A stretch of DNA of 64,000 nt from Dermacentor variabilis (GCF_050947875.1 NC_134572.1:133293105-133357104); one strand, 5' to 3'. Counted from the stretch's first letter, positions 22,540-35,003 are shown. Numbers and translations are program-made. The notes: generated by a model from the sequence alone, not told the origin.

Positions 22540-23360
22540 TTGCACGATAGTTGAAGTAATACTTCAACTCACTTAGCAACGAGCTGCCACCGCTCCAGCA
22601 CGTGCTCCTACGGTAGGGAGTTCGCCTAACGGTAGGACCTGCGCTATCTCTGTCCCTCAATATTCTCGCGCGAACGGCGGGTCTAATTAAAGCTCGAAGG
22701 CCTAATGCGCCCCTGTTAACAGGCTTGTTCTGACGTCTGACGGAGTGCACGGACGGACACTAATTGATGTTCGGCCCTTCCTAATGGAAGCGCAATCAGT
22801 CCTTATACGGCGCTCCCTTATTCGACGAACCTCAGGTCCGCCCATCGGTTTTCCGCGAGACTCAAACCTGGGTCTCCATTCAAACTGCCGTCGGCCGGAA
22901 CACGACGTCGTGCAGCTTTCGCCAGATCGACGCGACCTGTAGGACTCTCCTCGTTCGGGCGCAGTAATCACACGCGCTGACCCGACTAATGTTCGACGCC
23001 CCGAAACGACTCCGCCCGCGCTTTGACCTGATGAATGGAGCATCGAAGGCAGCGCGCCGCCGAAACAATGGAAGTCTATGGCCACACGCTGCACAGCGTT
23101 GAAGCCTGCAGTGTCGCTGCGAACCGCTCTGTCATTCCTTGCGGGAGGCACGAACAAAGTTTCGGTCCGCCGGGACCTCCTTACGTGCCCGGCTTCAATG
23201 CCCTATCACGTGCTCTCCTTTGGGGCCTTGGTTGCAAGTTGAGTGTACGCATTTCCTGGAGGAGCCATGTGCTGAAACATTGGGCCTCTCTCCCGAACGA
23301 AGGCAGTCCGCGCAGCCAACAAGTTATAGGTGGGGTTGATGTGCACGTTTCCTAGCTAGA
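22540..23360. other. GC-rich, ORF-dense block of unknown nature
   Basis: GC is clearly above the flanks and both strands have open frames, the longest 22702-23157 on the minus strand (151 codons, Arg/Ser rich) and 23035-23355 on the plus strand (106 codons). No domain is recognisable. A B-box-like GGTTTGAGTCT lies on the minus strand near 22865 but lacks an A box at the right distance. It could be a repeat family or degenerate coding sequence. Confidence 0.35.
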
Positions 23361-23399
23361 CTCCCTTCGTTATTATGCACCGTCACAAACACCTATATG

Positions 23400-24185
23400 A
23401 GTCGGCAGAACGTGCTACATATAGAGCGGATATCGGTATAGCGGATATAGGCCCTAATGAAATGTAACAGTGGGAGTAGATAGCGAGTCACTCAAGGAGC
23501 CTAAAGTGCCTGTGCACGTGGTGCATGCGATTGTTACATCGCGAAATAGAGAAATCTGCAGCAATTTGGGCATGTGCGAACAGGTATACTTTTAATGTAT
23601 TTAGGGAGAATATTCATAGAAGGCTGTCCTCAAATATCAGCTTGAATACCGAGGTTTGTACTGTTCTAAAAGCTACAAGAAATACACCGTTCTTACAATT
23701 GTCGCTTTGTTGTCGCTTTTGAAGAAAGCTGGCGATAGCCAAGGTGTGACGCACAATAATGCAGCTAGCTTTCACAAGTAATCTGAATCTTTTCTAGCTG
23801 GATGAATGAGTTTACGACTGGTCCGAGTATACCACGCGGCTCTCCTGCGTGCATGATAAATAACAGTCTGGCGCAGATGAGTGCACGTAATTCAAATCGA
23901 AACTTACCAGAGCTTGCATTGCATCGACATAAGTGTCAAATAACGAAGGCGACGTGCAGGCCTCGCTGGCTTGGGAGTATTTTCATAAATAAGTGCAACG
24001 ATTTAGATAGATTTCACAGACATGTATCGTAGTAATGCGTAGAGCCAGGGCTGTAAACTAAGCAGGAAAGGCGGTTCTTTGTCTGTGAGTGTGTCACTTT
24101 CTGCGATTCGGCACGCCTCCATAATTTCCCTAGTAGACTTATATTAGGCGCATTACAGAATGGTTTTGTTTTAAGTGAGTGGGAC
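23400..24185. other. AT-rich stretch, no gene seen
   Basis: No recognisable domains, RNA genes or repeats. Confidence 0.5.
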
Positions 24186-24189
24186 ACAG

Positions 24190-24557
24190 CAAGTCCCTCA
24201 GCAGTGTATGACTTATAAGCCTGAAACAGCTAGCGTTAATTTAATTATGGGATGTTACGTGCCAAAACCACTATCTGGTTATGAGGCACGCCGTAGTTAA
24301 GGGCTCCGGAAATTTCGACCACCTAGGGTTCTTTAACGTGCACCTAAATCTAAGTACACATGTGTTTTCACATTTTGCCCCCATCGAAATGCGGCCGCCA
24401 TGGCCGGGATACAGCTAGTGTTGACAATGTTATAAGAAACCAGCGAAGACCAGACGCTCAGCTGATTTGTAACCGAGCCGGACCTTTGGGTGACAGTGTC
24501 AGCCGCACCAGCTCTTCGGATCTATCAGATACTGACAGTTATGATTCTGACGAATAG
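24190..24557 (+). pseudogene. Possible terminal exon with acidic C-terminus, interrupted by a SINE
   Basis: Without the SINE (24238-24410) and one target-site copy, an open frame runs from an AG at 24188-24189 to a TAG at 24555-24557. It has 16 codons before and 45 after the SINE, and ends SSSDLSDTDSYDSDE. An acidic Ser/Asp tail is common at the C-termini of nuclear and transposon proteins, but I do not recognise the family. The acceptor-like CAG is weakly supported by its upstream tract. Confidence 0.3.
24238..24410 (-). mobile_element. 5'-truncated family A SINE with 12-bp target duplication
   Basis: The body and 3' end of family A are present, but the tRNA-like head is missing: the copy stops right after GGCCGGGAT. 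ACAGCTAGCGTT (24226-24237) and ACAGCTAGTGTT (24411-24422) flank it, a 12-bp duplication with one mismatch. A truncated SINE with a target duplication indicates target-primed reverse transcription that ended early. Confidence 0.88.
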
Positions 24558-24559
24558 CC

Positions 24560-26280
24560 GCGAATCGCCGTTCGCATTCGACCCGCCACCACGATAGCCA
24601 GCACCCATGTGCTACATGTCGTGCTGCAACATGAAGACCAAGGGCAGCCCTAACCACTGATTTTATACCTGCTGGTTGCTTTTTAGGTTTTTCACCCCTT
24701 CTCAAGGAAGCGCTTTGCATGCTCACTGTAAGATGTGGCGCATGACTTTCCGTATTTGTATCCCGCAAGAACGCCGTTGACAGTCCAAACACCGACCGGT
24801 GCATTTGTTTACATCGGCAGCTGCAGTGACCATCGTCGTTCGCTTGAGGTATAATGCTAGCCGCTCAACGGTGACATGTTTCGTAACGTAGACACGGACA
24901 ACGGCTGTGCGCGTATGATCGTTCATTTAGAGAACGCGTAGTTTTTTTCGCGGAAACGCCGATGCCTGTATTGACACCGTTGGCACTTGAACGAGACGCT
25001 GCTGCATCGAAGGGGCCTACGCTTACTGCCCATTTGGGATACAAGACAACAAGTGCACCTCGGAAGCTAAATAATGAGTCTGCATGATAATATGTAAAAA
25101 TACATGCATGTTAGTAGTCGCATTTAATTTAGGGAAGTGCCGTTGAGGGCGGCTGGCATATTTCCGTCGAAAACGGCAACGTACCGATGTCGATACTGCT
25201 CCGCGCCTTCGCTTCTCGCTTTTTGTGCGTGCACTGTACGAAATGGGGAATGGTTTATTTCAAATCCGTATGGTACAAACTGAACTATACAGAAGGAGTT
25301 ATCTTCAGTCGCTCAGGTCCGCCAACAGCAGATGCATGAACTACACGACTGTGACATACAGGCTTAACCTCGGCTGAACGCGATCGGCTCAAACTGTGCG
25401 TGCGGATGGCGAGGGCTGAAGTTGTGCAGCCAACAACACGGCACCACTTGCCTCCCATCTCTTGCCCATCTACAGGGAACGCAACTTCTCACGACAGCAA
25501 CTTCTAAAGCCGTACTAGCTCACGATCGTTGACTCCTCGATGCTCTCGTCGCTGTCGTCCGCATGATCCGGGCACGCTCTGCATGGAACACTCCTGACGT
25601 CATAGTCAATGTGGCCTGTAACTGAGGAGGTAAGTTAGGGTGTTCGAGGCGATTAATTAAGTTGACGTGTCAAAAATCTGTGCAGCTCTCAAACTTGCTT
25701 TTTTGAGCACATGACAGAAGTGTTCAGAGGAACGTACCCAGCGAATTTCATCGACATCCGTTGACATTAAAATTCGACGGAGTTGCCCTTTAAGCGATAG
25801 CGGTTCCCGAAGTTCGAGCCAGCTGCTGTCGCTATTAGGAGGTGTAGCCGTCGCCCACTATGTACTTATGTAAACCTATCGCTTACAGTAATATCAATAG
25901 AAAAAGAAAAAGTGATTTGTGTGTAGTAGAAATTTCTGAAGTCCGGGGTTATATATATTTTTGCATATTCTTGCGCACAATTATAAATTATTTAATAATG
26001 TGCAGACTTCGATGACGTCGTACATATGTGGCTGCAAGTCGACGGCAAATGCGATTTGTCGCCAACTACTATCCTCGTCAGTGACTGTCGCATCTTTCGT
26101 AGTCCACACAAGCATGACCGTTTTCACTCCTAATATCGCACTGCGTTCTATGGTTCCAAGTAACTTAAACGTACAGTTACGAATCTCTTTACACCAACCG
26201 TCGAAACTATCCGGTCATTCGCAAGGTATAGCTTAATTCCCTGCGAAGATATTTCGGGTGGAAGCTGTTAACTGAAAGCT
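24560..26280. other. No gene recognised
   Basis: Mixed composition and short frames only. Confidence 0.5.
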
Positions 26281-26299
26281 CCGTGCACCTTGCCAGCGT

Positions 26300-27600
26300 T
26301 TAAAACAGAAAAAAAAAAGAAAAGAAAAAGGCGGAACGGTAGTCCGGACGAGCTAAAGCCGTAAAAAGTTTGGCGCCTTACGCAGTTCAAGGAACACGGT
26401 ACAGAAGGTCTTTCCCATTAGTCGATCGCGCAAATCACCGTCGCCATACGGTTAGCTAGCGGTACAGACCCAATTTACTTTCGTGCGTTCGCGCCGTTGC
26501 TTGGCGTAACAAAGTATAGATGTGCGTTCGCGGCGAAAGGGGTTAGCAGTAAAAAAAGGTAAAAAAATACTAAAAAAGAAAAGAAGTGCGTAGACAATAT
26601 CTGAGCCCCGGATATATAGACACGATTGAGACAAGATTCGTTCCTCCTGGGCAAGAAAAGCAGAAAAAGAGTCATAGGCCTTGCGCCACGACCGCCACCA
26701 TCTCCGCGGCATAGCTGAACCTCGTCGCCTCAAAAAAAGGGGGGAAAAGAAACAGAAAAAAAAAAAAATCGCGAACCCAACCGTCGCGCTTAGCGGAGGA
26801 GGTCGGAAAGTTGGAGAGAGAGAGAAAGAGAGGAGCGAAACCTTGGTACGCCTGACCGCGAGATAATGAAGTTTCGCACTCCAACGATAATGAACCATAA
26901 AATAAATTATCGTGAACGGAATGATTTCCTCGACCGCTCTCTGTTGCTTGCTTTTTCTTCGCTTTCTCCTCTCTCTCTCTCTCTCTTTCCCCACCTCCTC
27001 TCCCGCCCATATCCGCCCCCGCGGAGCGTGGCGCGGTCTCTTCGCACACTCGTCGCTGGCGCGGTCGTTTTAAACTAATTAGGAACGGCGGCCGCTGAAA
27101 TATTGGGAGCAACCTGAACGATGAGTAGACCGCAAGACGGATGGGGATATTATGAGAATGGGGGCCTCGGCGATGGCGCTGGGTTGACTGTGCCACGTGT
27201 CCTTGCTGTTGCTGCTGCTGAAATACGGCTGCCGGTGTTGCGGTGGTGCTGGCGGTAAGGAACGGAAGAGAGAAGCAGGTGAAGCCTTTGCTTCGTTTCT
27301 CGTTCCCGCTCCTTCGTTGCAATAAGAAAGAACGGGCCCCGAGAGAAAAGTAAACGAAAAGGCGAGATGTGGACAGACGAAGGAGAAAATGAAAAAGCGA
27401 CAGATGGAAACGGGAGCGGTCACAGAGTCTATAGCCCGCGAAACGACTCGCGGCCGGTGCCCGGAGAACTAATTTACGCCTCATTGCAGCCCGTAAATGA
27501 AGTCCGACATATTCTCGCAAGGAGGAGAGTATAGACGCCGGCGAGGAGGCAGAGGTGAGAGAGAGGGGGAGATGTTGGCGAGGAGGCGAAAGACTTACTT
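26300..27600. other. Purine/pyrimidine-skewed GC-rich island
   Basis: A-rich purine tracts (26310-26330, 26740-26770) lead into a CpG-rich block with CT repeats (26975-26997) and a short CAG-like run (27205-27225). The minus strand has a 282-codon open frame (26672-27520) with Q6, ER-repeats and F-runs. Its composition is that of simple-sequence skew, so I do not call a gene. A promoter or 5' UTR island is possible. Confidence 0.4.
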
Positions 27601-27848
27601 CCGATGGATGCCGCCATCTTCCTTGCGTGGCATATATGTGCTGTATAGCGCGATGCGTGCAGCGCGAACTTGAAGCAACGTCGGACGGTGCAGAGTTTTG
27701 CCTCGCTCTCGATTATTTGTTACGTGTACACATATATGAGCAGTGGTTAACGTCTATGAGGTACGCTGTGCTGTAAGCGGTACGCATTTAAAGCAGCGTT
27801 TAATTTGTTTCGACAGCGACCTCTTCACTATCCCTTGCACCCATCTCT

Positions 27849-27862
27849 CCCCCCCCCCCCCC
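27849..27862 (+). repeat. C14 homopolymer
   Basis: Fourteen consecutive C after CCATCTCT. An assembly length error is possible here. Confidence 0.9.
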
Positions 27863-28097
27863 TTTCCTGCAATCTGAACGAGAGCCATGTCTTTCACGTC
27901 AGTATTTCATCATGAAGCTCAGAATATTTCAAATTTTTGAAAACGCGCAGTCCAGTGATTCCATTTCATCATCCCACTGATAAGAGGAACAAGCACGACG
28001 TGCATCTGGTCCAGTGGATCTAAAGGCCTACTGGACACTGATCATTCGCTTCCAGACAATCCGTATTGAACTGCGCCTATAACACTATTATAACACC

Positions 28098-28581
28098 ATA
28101 TATTATCCCTCAAGAGAAAAGTATTTAATAGCTGTGTCTTACCAGTACTCACTTACGGGGCAGAAACCTGGAGGCTTACGAAAAGGGTTCGACTCAAATT
28201 GAGGACGACGCAACGAGCTATGGAAAGAAGAATGATAGGTGTAACGTTAAGGGATAAGAAAAGAGCAGATTGGGTGAGGGAACAAACGCGAGTTAATGAC
28301 ATCTTAGTTGAAATCAAGAAAAAGAAATGGGCATGGGCAGGACATGTAATGAGGAGGGAAGGTAACCGATGGTCATTAAGGGTTACGGACTGAATTCCAA
28401 GGGAAGGGAAGCGTAGCAGGGGGCAGCAGAAAGTTAGGTGGGCGGATGAGATTAAGAAGTTTGCAGGCATGGCATGGCCACAATTAGTACATGACCGGGG
28501 TTGTTGGAGAAGTATGGGAGAGGCCTTTGCCCTGCAGTGGGCGTAACCAGGCTGATGATGATGATGATGATGATGATGATG
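28098..28581 (+). pseudogene. RTE-clade LINE 3' end (copy 2)
   Basis: Nearly identical to 5919-6390: CCTCAAGAGAAAAGT through AACCAGGCTGATGATG. The frame 28199-28393 keeps LRTTQRAMERRMIGVTL and WVREQTRVNDILVEIK, and here also KKWAWAGHVMRREGNRWSLR, which is broken by a G run in copy 1. A stop (TGA for TGG) follows RVTD. It ends in (TGA)n at 28552-28581. It is 5'-truncated near 28098; no clear target duplication is seen. Confidence 0.85.
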
Positions 28582-28914
28582 TTTCGCGATATATATAAAA
28601 TTGGACATTCTGTATTGTGTATGTGGATATGTGTATATGCATGGTGATCTTGGTGACTTCACACAAGGGTGCTGATCACCTAGAAGCGCGTCGTACCCGT
28701 TGATTGTACAGGGGAACCTCGGAACCAATTAGTTCCAGGAACAGTCAAGCGATTAATACAAGTAATACTGGTCAGATGCCGGCCGTTATGTCAAGAGCCT
28801 GCATAAAGGAAGAAAGGCATCGGTAATCTGATTAAAGCTACGTGATTAAAGAGTGTTTGACAACTCAGAACAAATGCAGCGTTATAAAAGATCAGTGATA
28901 GCTACACAGGGTAC

Positions 28915-29082
<168 letters not shown>

Positions 29083-29084
29083 GT

Positions 29085-29260
29085 TTTGAACACATATACA
29101 CAGTTAACAGGAAAGGGAAAGTGACGAGCAGGCTGGCAACTGCCACCGGAAGGGGCACAACGCCTGCCCACACTTCTGAAGGGCGGTGACAGCAACACAG
29201 AAATGGAAGATAGGAAATAGGGGAGGAGAGAGAGAGGAGAGAGCTACAGTACAAATCTCT
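29085..29260 (-). mobile_element. Possible LINE 3' UTR fragment
   Basis: GAGCAGGCTGGCAACTGCCA and GGGGCACAACGCC form the compact, partly self-complementary type of tail seen at tick LINE ends. It abuts the TTA/TTG microsatellite, which on the minus strand would be its (CAA)n(TAA)n terminus. No coding part is present. The identification is from recall of similar tick repeats and is uncertain. Confidence 0.4.
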
Positions 29261-29534
29261 CGCAATAGCAAAGTACACAATCATAATTGTTAAATTATTG
29301 GTTGATGAGTTTCTAGGGATATTTATCAGAAGAAATATGTTACTATATTTATACGTTAAGGAAGGATGGCGTTTAAGGCGGCTCGGTTTGGAGGCATACT
29401 AAATAGTACAAATAAATATTTATCGCGCTGCACAAATACGCAACCAAGCTCAGCTACAATTTCGCGTGATCGATAAACTAGAGTGAACATCAAAGCGTAT
29501 AAAAACAACCACGCAAGTTAGCTATGTATTGCGG

Positions 29535-29740
29535 TAGCTTCGTGACCACGGCATTCTGCAGCTGAACTTGGTCGCGGGTTCGGTTACCTGCCACGGCTGC
29601 CGCATTTCTATGAGGAAAAAATGCAAACTAAAAACCAATCTTGCACTTACGTTTAGGTGCGCACAAAAGAACCCCAGGTGATCAAGCTCAATGCGAAGTC
29701 CTCCACTACAGCGTATGTCATAGCCCCATTGTTGCTTTCA
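29535..29740 (+). mobile_element. Degenerate family A-related SINE
   Basis: GCTGAACTTGGTCGCGGGTT and CGGTTACC (head and B box), GCCGCATTTCTATGAGG, TTTAGGTGCGCAC, AAGAACCCCAGGTG and AGTCCTCCACTACAGCGTATG keep the order of family A but with many substitutions. It is an old copy. Confidence 0.75.
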
Positions 29741-29895
29741 GACCCGTAAATCCGACAACCAATCGATCGACTGAACACCAAGTTAGCGGTAGTGATTAAT
29801 CTTGACGGAAAAATTAAAGTCCGTTCTCTCAGAAATTAAAAGAAGCTACCAGTGTCTAAAGGGATCAACAGCTATCGAACAATATACGTAGAGCC

Positions 29896-30220
29896 GGAGT
29901 CAACGTTTCGACAAGAAGACCCGGGGTGGTATTCTCGGGTGACCACTTTCCGACATAGTTCCACATTCCCGGCATTTCGCCAGACTCGGAATTGGACGCG
30001 TTGCAGCACACGGTTGACAACGCTCTTGGCACTGTGCGAAGATAGCGAGTTTGACACAGCGCCGGAAACGCTGTCGGCAGTGTGCGCAGACGCGTCCGGT
30101 GCCGAGTCACGCGAAATCTCGCGGAAGTGAAACCATCTTCGATAGTGATGAACGGAGTATACCGCCCTTCGTCAGGGCGGCCCTGACGAAAACAAATTGT
30201 CTAGTCGAAACGTTGGCTCC
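29896..30220. repeat. Inverted-repeat element (GTCGAAACGTTG ends)
   Basis: GGAGTCAACGTTTCGACAAG (29896) and the complement-like TAGTCGAAACGTTGGCTCC (30203-30220) bracket about 300 bp. The inside has a 92-codon open frame (29852-30130) of doubtful meaning and a near-perfect palindrome, GTCAGGGCGGCCCTGAC (30171-30187). Similar sequence (GGCTGACGTTTCGATAGG) occurs at 48012. Confidence 0.5.
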
Positions 30221-30229
30221 AGTAGGCAC

Positions 30230-33200
30230 TGTCCAACCAATGTCCAATCAATCTGGTTTAATCATTCTTGATCAACTTCTACATCTACTTGTGAAACTTA
30301 TCTTGTTTGGATATAAGTGTATAAAGCTCCTTGTACGCACAACAATGTTTTCGAATCTTTACTATGTCAACATGAATTGAAATACGAACAAGTATATATA
30401 CAACGACTACAGAGCGCTTTATTGCGTTTCGGGAATCACGCATATGTAACCTTGCCTGAATGCGGCCTCCAAAATTAAGCGGTAAAACATCGCACCCACA
30501 TGATACTACGCGTAACAGGCCGGGTGCGGTTAGTTAATTTTAGAGTGCAGTTCTCAGGCGCCCTTTCCTGCCTTTCGCGTCGACATCGTCCCTCGGCGTC
30601 CTACCTCGGCGTAGCCGAGTGAACGAGCACAGCGAAGGATGAAAGAGCGAACGCGAATCGCAGCGGGGGATGAAAGATGGCGATAGCCAAGAGAGAGCAA
30701 CTAGGGAAGCGGAGAAGGAGGCTATGGCGAAAACGTGAGAAGAGCGTAGTGCCGCGAAATTAGGGTTCTGCTGCAACGACCGCTACGAGATGGCGCCAGA
30801 GTAACGTGCCGTCTTCTGTTCATCGACGGCATGCAGCGAGCGCGTCGACCGATACCATATATGGAAACAAAGAGCTGCATGAGTGGACATCTGTCTGCGG
30901 CGGCTGCTGTGGATCGCGCCCACGCGTCACCCACGCGCTGCCTCTCGCGATCTCCCGATTAGAGAGGCAGTAGCGCACCATCGCTCCGTTTGCAATGCGC
31001 TGCACGAGACAGATTCTGTGAACCAGCCAATGTATCACGAAATGAAAGCACGTATAGAGCTGAAAGCTTTTCCAGAAAAAATGAGTTAAGAGCAGTACGC
31101 CGTGGTTTTCAACCCTCTGAATTCGAATTTCGCATCGAAATTGAGCGAAAGAAAGCGCAAACATATTTTATTTCGACGAAAAGTGCAGCAGCAGACACGC
31201 CCAGCTCGCGCGCCTCGTTTCCGCCTGTGATTGGTCGGGCGCCTCGTGACGTCAACAATGGTGTTCTTCCGGACCGACTGCTGCTGCTACACACGAAGCA
31301 CGGTGCAAAGTAGTTTTATGGTGTTTTGCTGAGACGATGATGGAAATTTTCGAGAGCTTGCGTTTCTCGGAGGAGTTTGGCGTTAAGTCCAAACTCTACG
31401 AGAGCGATTTTGCGCGCGACGGTGACGGGTGACTGCTTCGAGCGACAAAACGGGCCGTCGCTTGAACAAATCGCTCGGTGTTGTCGCTCGATCGCTCGTT
31501 TCTAGAAATCTGGAACTCATCGCTCGTCGCACGGATATGCTATGAGCGACTAGCCAATTGTGCACAGCCGAAACTGGATGTGCATAACTCAAATACTACT
31601 GTTTGTCGCACGGAACGAGCAAACTATTGAATTTTACACGTGCAAGAACAAGAACCTAGTGCAAGACCTTCAGAAATATTTTATGCTCCTTCTTCAGTAA
31701 AATACATCAACTTAAATTGATAAAGCATGCGTCACGCTAGTTTCGGCGCGTATATTGGTGCCCTCATACCGGGAAGTCGTCGCTCAAAGCCGTCGCTCGC
31801 GTGGAGTTCGGCTTGCAGACGACGAGTGAACGCGACAGCCATCGCCTCGCTTGTAGCGCTGTCGCTGTCGCGTGCAAGATCACTTGTAAGAGGTTTATAC
31901 TTGTACATACTACACGTACGTACATACTTGTACATACTACATGCACGAGCCGATTGCGAAGAGCCGGCCTCTCCAAGAAGCAAAAGATGCTGGTGCAAGC
32001 ACTGCTTTCCACGCGAACGAAGGCGAAGTGTTAGCATCTCATTGTGTTGGAAATGTTCTTTGGCGAGTATGTTTTTTGCTAAGCTGCATTCAGCGTTCCA
32101 GTGAGTACGTTTGCGGGCAAACAACTGTAGTGTTATGCTCCTGCATGCCTCCTCGTAGAACGTAAGCGGTGATGCGATCTTCAGCATTTGTGCGCTGCCC
32201 CAAAGCTGTCGGCAATCTGCACAGACGGTTTAAACGCGGGAAAAGTTTACCGGCTGTTGTAGCACGTGTAGTATAGAACCTTCATCAGCGCGCCATCCGC
32301 ACGCTACTCGTAACCGGCGAATTTCGTCGGCTACGTGAGATGGTCGGTTTCTTATGTGTGCGAGAGAAGGGGGAGTGCAGCGTCTTGGCGTGAGCAGGCT
32401 TTCCAACACATGCAAACTTCACGCTTGCACTGCGTTATGGTAGCTGCATGCAGGCTGTTTCACAACACACGTGCGAATAGAAAATTTGCGGCGCTTGGCG
32501 ATGAAACCTGCGTCAAGGGTGGGCGATAAACATGCACCTTGCGTTCAGCGTGCTAACTATTTTTTTTAGGAGAACCCAAAGCACGCATTATTGATAAACT
32601 TCGGTAGTAATCGTCACGGAAGTGGTTAGAGCACAACACTGTTGTTCTTGAGCGCTTGAAGTTGTTTCGCTTCACAGCAGCCTCCCACTTAGCTGAAAGC
32701 TTGCCTTGCAGGAACTAACGGAACATCGGAACATCGTCGCGGCCGCTGGTGTTCGTGCAAGCGTAGGCTGCACAGAACGCCGGCATGATCGGCCTACAAG
32801 TTCAATTGATGCTGCGCACGTCAACTACCACTCCTATATACACACAAATAAAGGAATGTAGGGTCGAGCGAAGCAGATTAGGACGGCACGCACGCAGAAA
32901 TAAGCCCGGTCAGGCACGGTAGCGGAGACTGCGAAGGAGCGGAACACCAGTGTTGACGTCACTAAGCCGCGGTTTCCGGTCTCCGCTCGCATCGTCAGCG
33001 TCAGCAGCAGCGCGCGGCGCTCGACGGGGGGCGGAGCTACAGCGCAATTTTAACCGACGATTGCGTCGCTCCTAAGTGAAATATCACCCCAAAAATTTTA
33101 CCTTCATGGTTTATAAGGTTCCCGCATCCGTATATGAGCGTCTTATTGAATTCGACAGACTCTTTAGTTTCCCTTTAAGGAGTATCGTAATCGTCGGTGA

Positions 33201-34440
33201 TTTTGATTTCACGCATGTTAATTTACACCGATGCATGGTACATAGCAGCCAATAATTCCCGCAGAAGTATACCGTTAAGTATAAATTACTGCTATCCTTC
33301 TTCTACAGAGGCGAATATTTCGCGCAACTTTTCGTGAGAAGCCAATACAAGCATTATTATTAATCGAGCTCGCTCACTTTGTTATTGTTATTTACAATGT
33401 GTGGCACTAAGCCACGTAAAGCGAGCCATTCCTAGCAGTGGCTGCGTTTGGGCGAAAGTACACGCTTTGTACTCAGTCTTCTCTTACCCTTACACACAAC
33501 TCTGTGAGCAACAGAAACCGGACACGAGGCAAAATTTATTTCCCTGCCCTCGGCGCGCCTCTATGCCATTGGTTGTTCCTCCGGATCGGTTCCTCGGCTT
33601 CACGTTTCTTCTCTCTCTTTCTCTCTCTCCTTCTAGCCCGAGGTTTTCCGCGCGAAAGCTCCGTTTCGGGTAGGGTTGATTGATAAGGTGAACGTTCTGA
33701 GAAGCATGTTCGCGAAATGTCGCCCGAATCGATGCATCGATCTTCGTGAGGCCTGCCTCAGTCAGCGGTTGACACAACGAAAAAAAAAAAAAAAACATTT
33801 TCTTCTCGCTGAGCTCGCTCAACTATAAAGCCGACTCGCCAAAGAAGAATGGCCCCGGACGTGTTTCTGAAGGGCAGACGGCCCGATATTGATGGGCAAT
33901 GAAAGCGCACCGCCGGCTCGTTCTCGTGAGCAAGCGGCAAGAAAAGGACTCGGGCCCAGCTGCAATGGTCCGTGCACGGAACGACCATTGTTTTGCGCTT
34001 GCGAGCGTCGCGATGCGTTTCTCCCGCGATTTGGCGCCGATGAAAAGGGATTGTTCATATACACCCCCGGTAACCTGTATAGATACGCGCCGAAGCACCC
34101 ATTTCTCTTTCTTACGCATGAGGTATACGAAGGACAACGCGGTTTCAACGCCATGCCAATGTGTTTCTACAACGCGCGTTTAAATACGGGAAATTAAGCG
34201 GCGACCAGTCACATTGGATTTTGTTTTCACGACCCGAACAAACGTATGAAAATGCGTCCATGCGCTACACCAGCTCTGCGTGTTTATGACAGATGCTTTT
34301 GTTCTGACGGGCGAAAAAGAAAAAGAAAAAAAGAGGTGCAGTGCAGAATGAGCTAAGGAAAGAGTTCGGCAGCATGTTACACTCTTGTAACACGCGAAGG
34401 CGCAAGCCTGCTACTTTGTAAGGCATTAAGGTATACGATT
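30230..34440. other. No gene recognised; several repeat-like GC-rich blocks
   Basis: GC-rich blocks at 30.54-31.0 and 31.18-31.30 kb. A block at 31395-31835 contains many GTCGCTCG/GAGCGAC motifs in both orientations. Another repeat-like block is at 32.93-33.18 kb, ending TTTAGTTTCCCTTTAAGG. 33.4-34.2 kb has open frames on both strands with no domain. Confidence 0.45.
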
Positions 34441-34447
34441 GGTCGGG

Positions 34448-34783
34448 TCAGACTTCTTGCAAGACATAACGAACTGCAGTATGAAGAACACGTGTGGCAT
34501 GCCGTTGTCTGCGAGCTTCGACCTCCTCTCTATGTTGCCATCTCGCATAGTCCCCTTGCTGCTTTCGCAGTTCGGCTTCTTCGGCTCGCTTTTGACGCTT
34601 AGCGGCGGCTTCGCGCGCTCGTATAGCGAGGTCGGACTCGCGCCAACGACGTTCCTCTTCGACTTTACGTGTCATTCTCTTAGCAGGGGAAAGCAGCACT
34701 ATAGCGATCAAACGCCTTGTTGCCACCTCTTCGCTCCTCGCAACTCGTTTCTCGCTTGGCGAGCACCCTCGGTGATAGCACAC
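34448..34783 (-). pseudogene. Arg/Glu-rich repeat ORF fragment
   Basis: The 111-codon minus-strand frame includes RRWRESDLAIRAREAAAKRQ, KRAEEAELRKQQGDYARWQ and HREEVEARRQRHATR. Such A-R-E-A-x-A-K-R repeats occur in tick predicted proteins and are loosely like STPR-type repeats, but the period here is irregular. I cannot assign a function. Similar short segments occur near 1190 (plus) and 44950 (minus). Confidence 0.3.
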
Positions 34784-34885
34784 TTCCGAGGGGAGTATAC
34801 ATTGCTCTATAAATGGTTCGGATGCTTGTTTTGAGCTTGTTCTTTATTGAAATGTACGCTGTTCTGTGTGTTGTATAGGTGATTT

Positions 34886-35003
34886 CAATTAATGTATGAG
34901 CCATTGCATTTTTTTCTTGCTTACGGGGGTATGAGCCATTGCTGATGATGACCATTTTTGTACCACTCAACTAGATGCCGTCTTAAAGGGGTATGAACCA
35001 TTA
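34886..35003 (+). repeat. Three GTATGAGCCATT repeats
   Basis: TGTATGAGCCATTGCA, GGGGTATGAGCCATTGCT and AGGGGTATGAACCATTACA occur at spacings of about 40 and 60 bp. Confidence 0.6.

Noticed and set aside
26672..27520. 282-codon minus-strand ORF with Q6 run
   Set aside because: Composition follows purine/pyrimidine skew and simple repeats. There is no domain, and a second long frame overlaps it.
31395..31835. DNA transposon with GTCGCTCG ends
   Set aside because: The motif occurs many times in both orientations, so I could not define paired ends or a target duplication.
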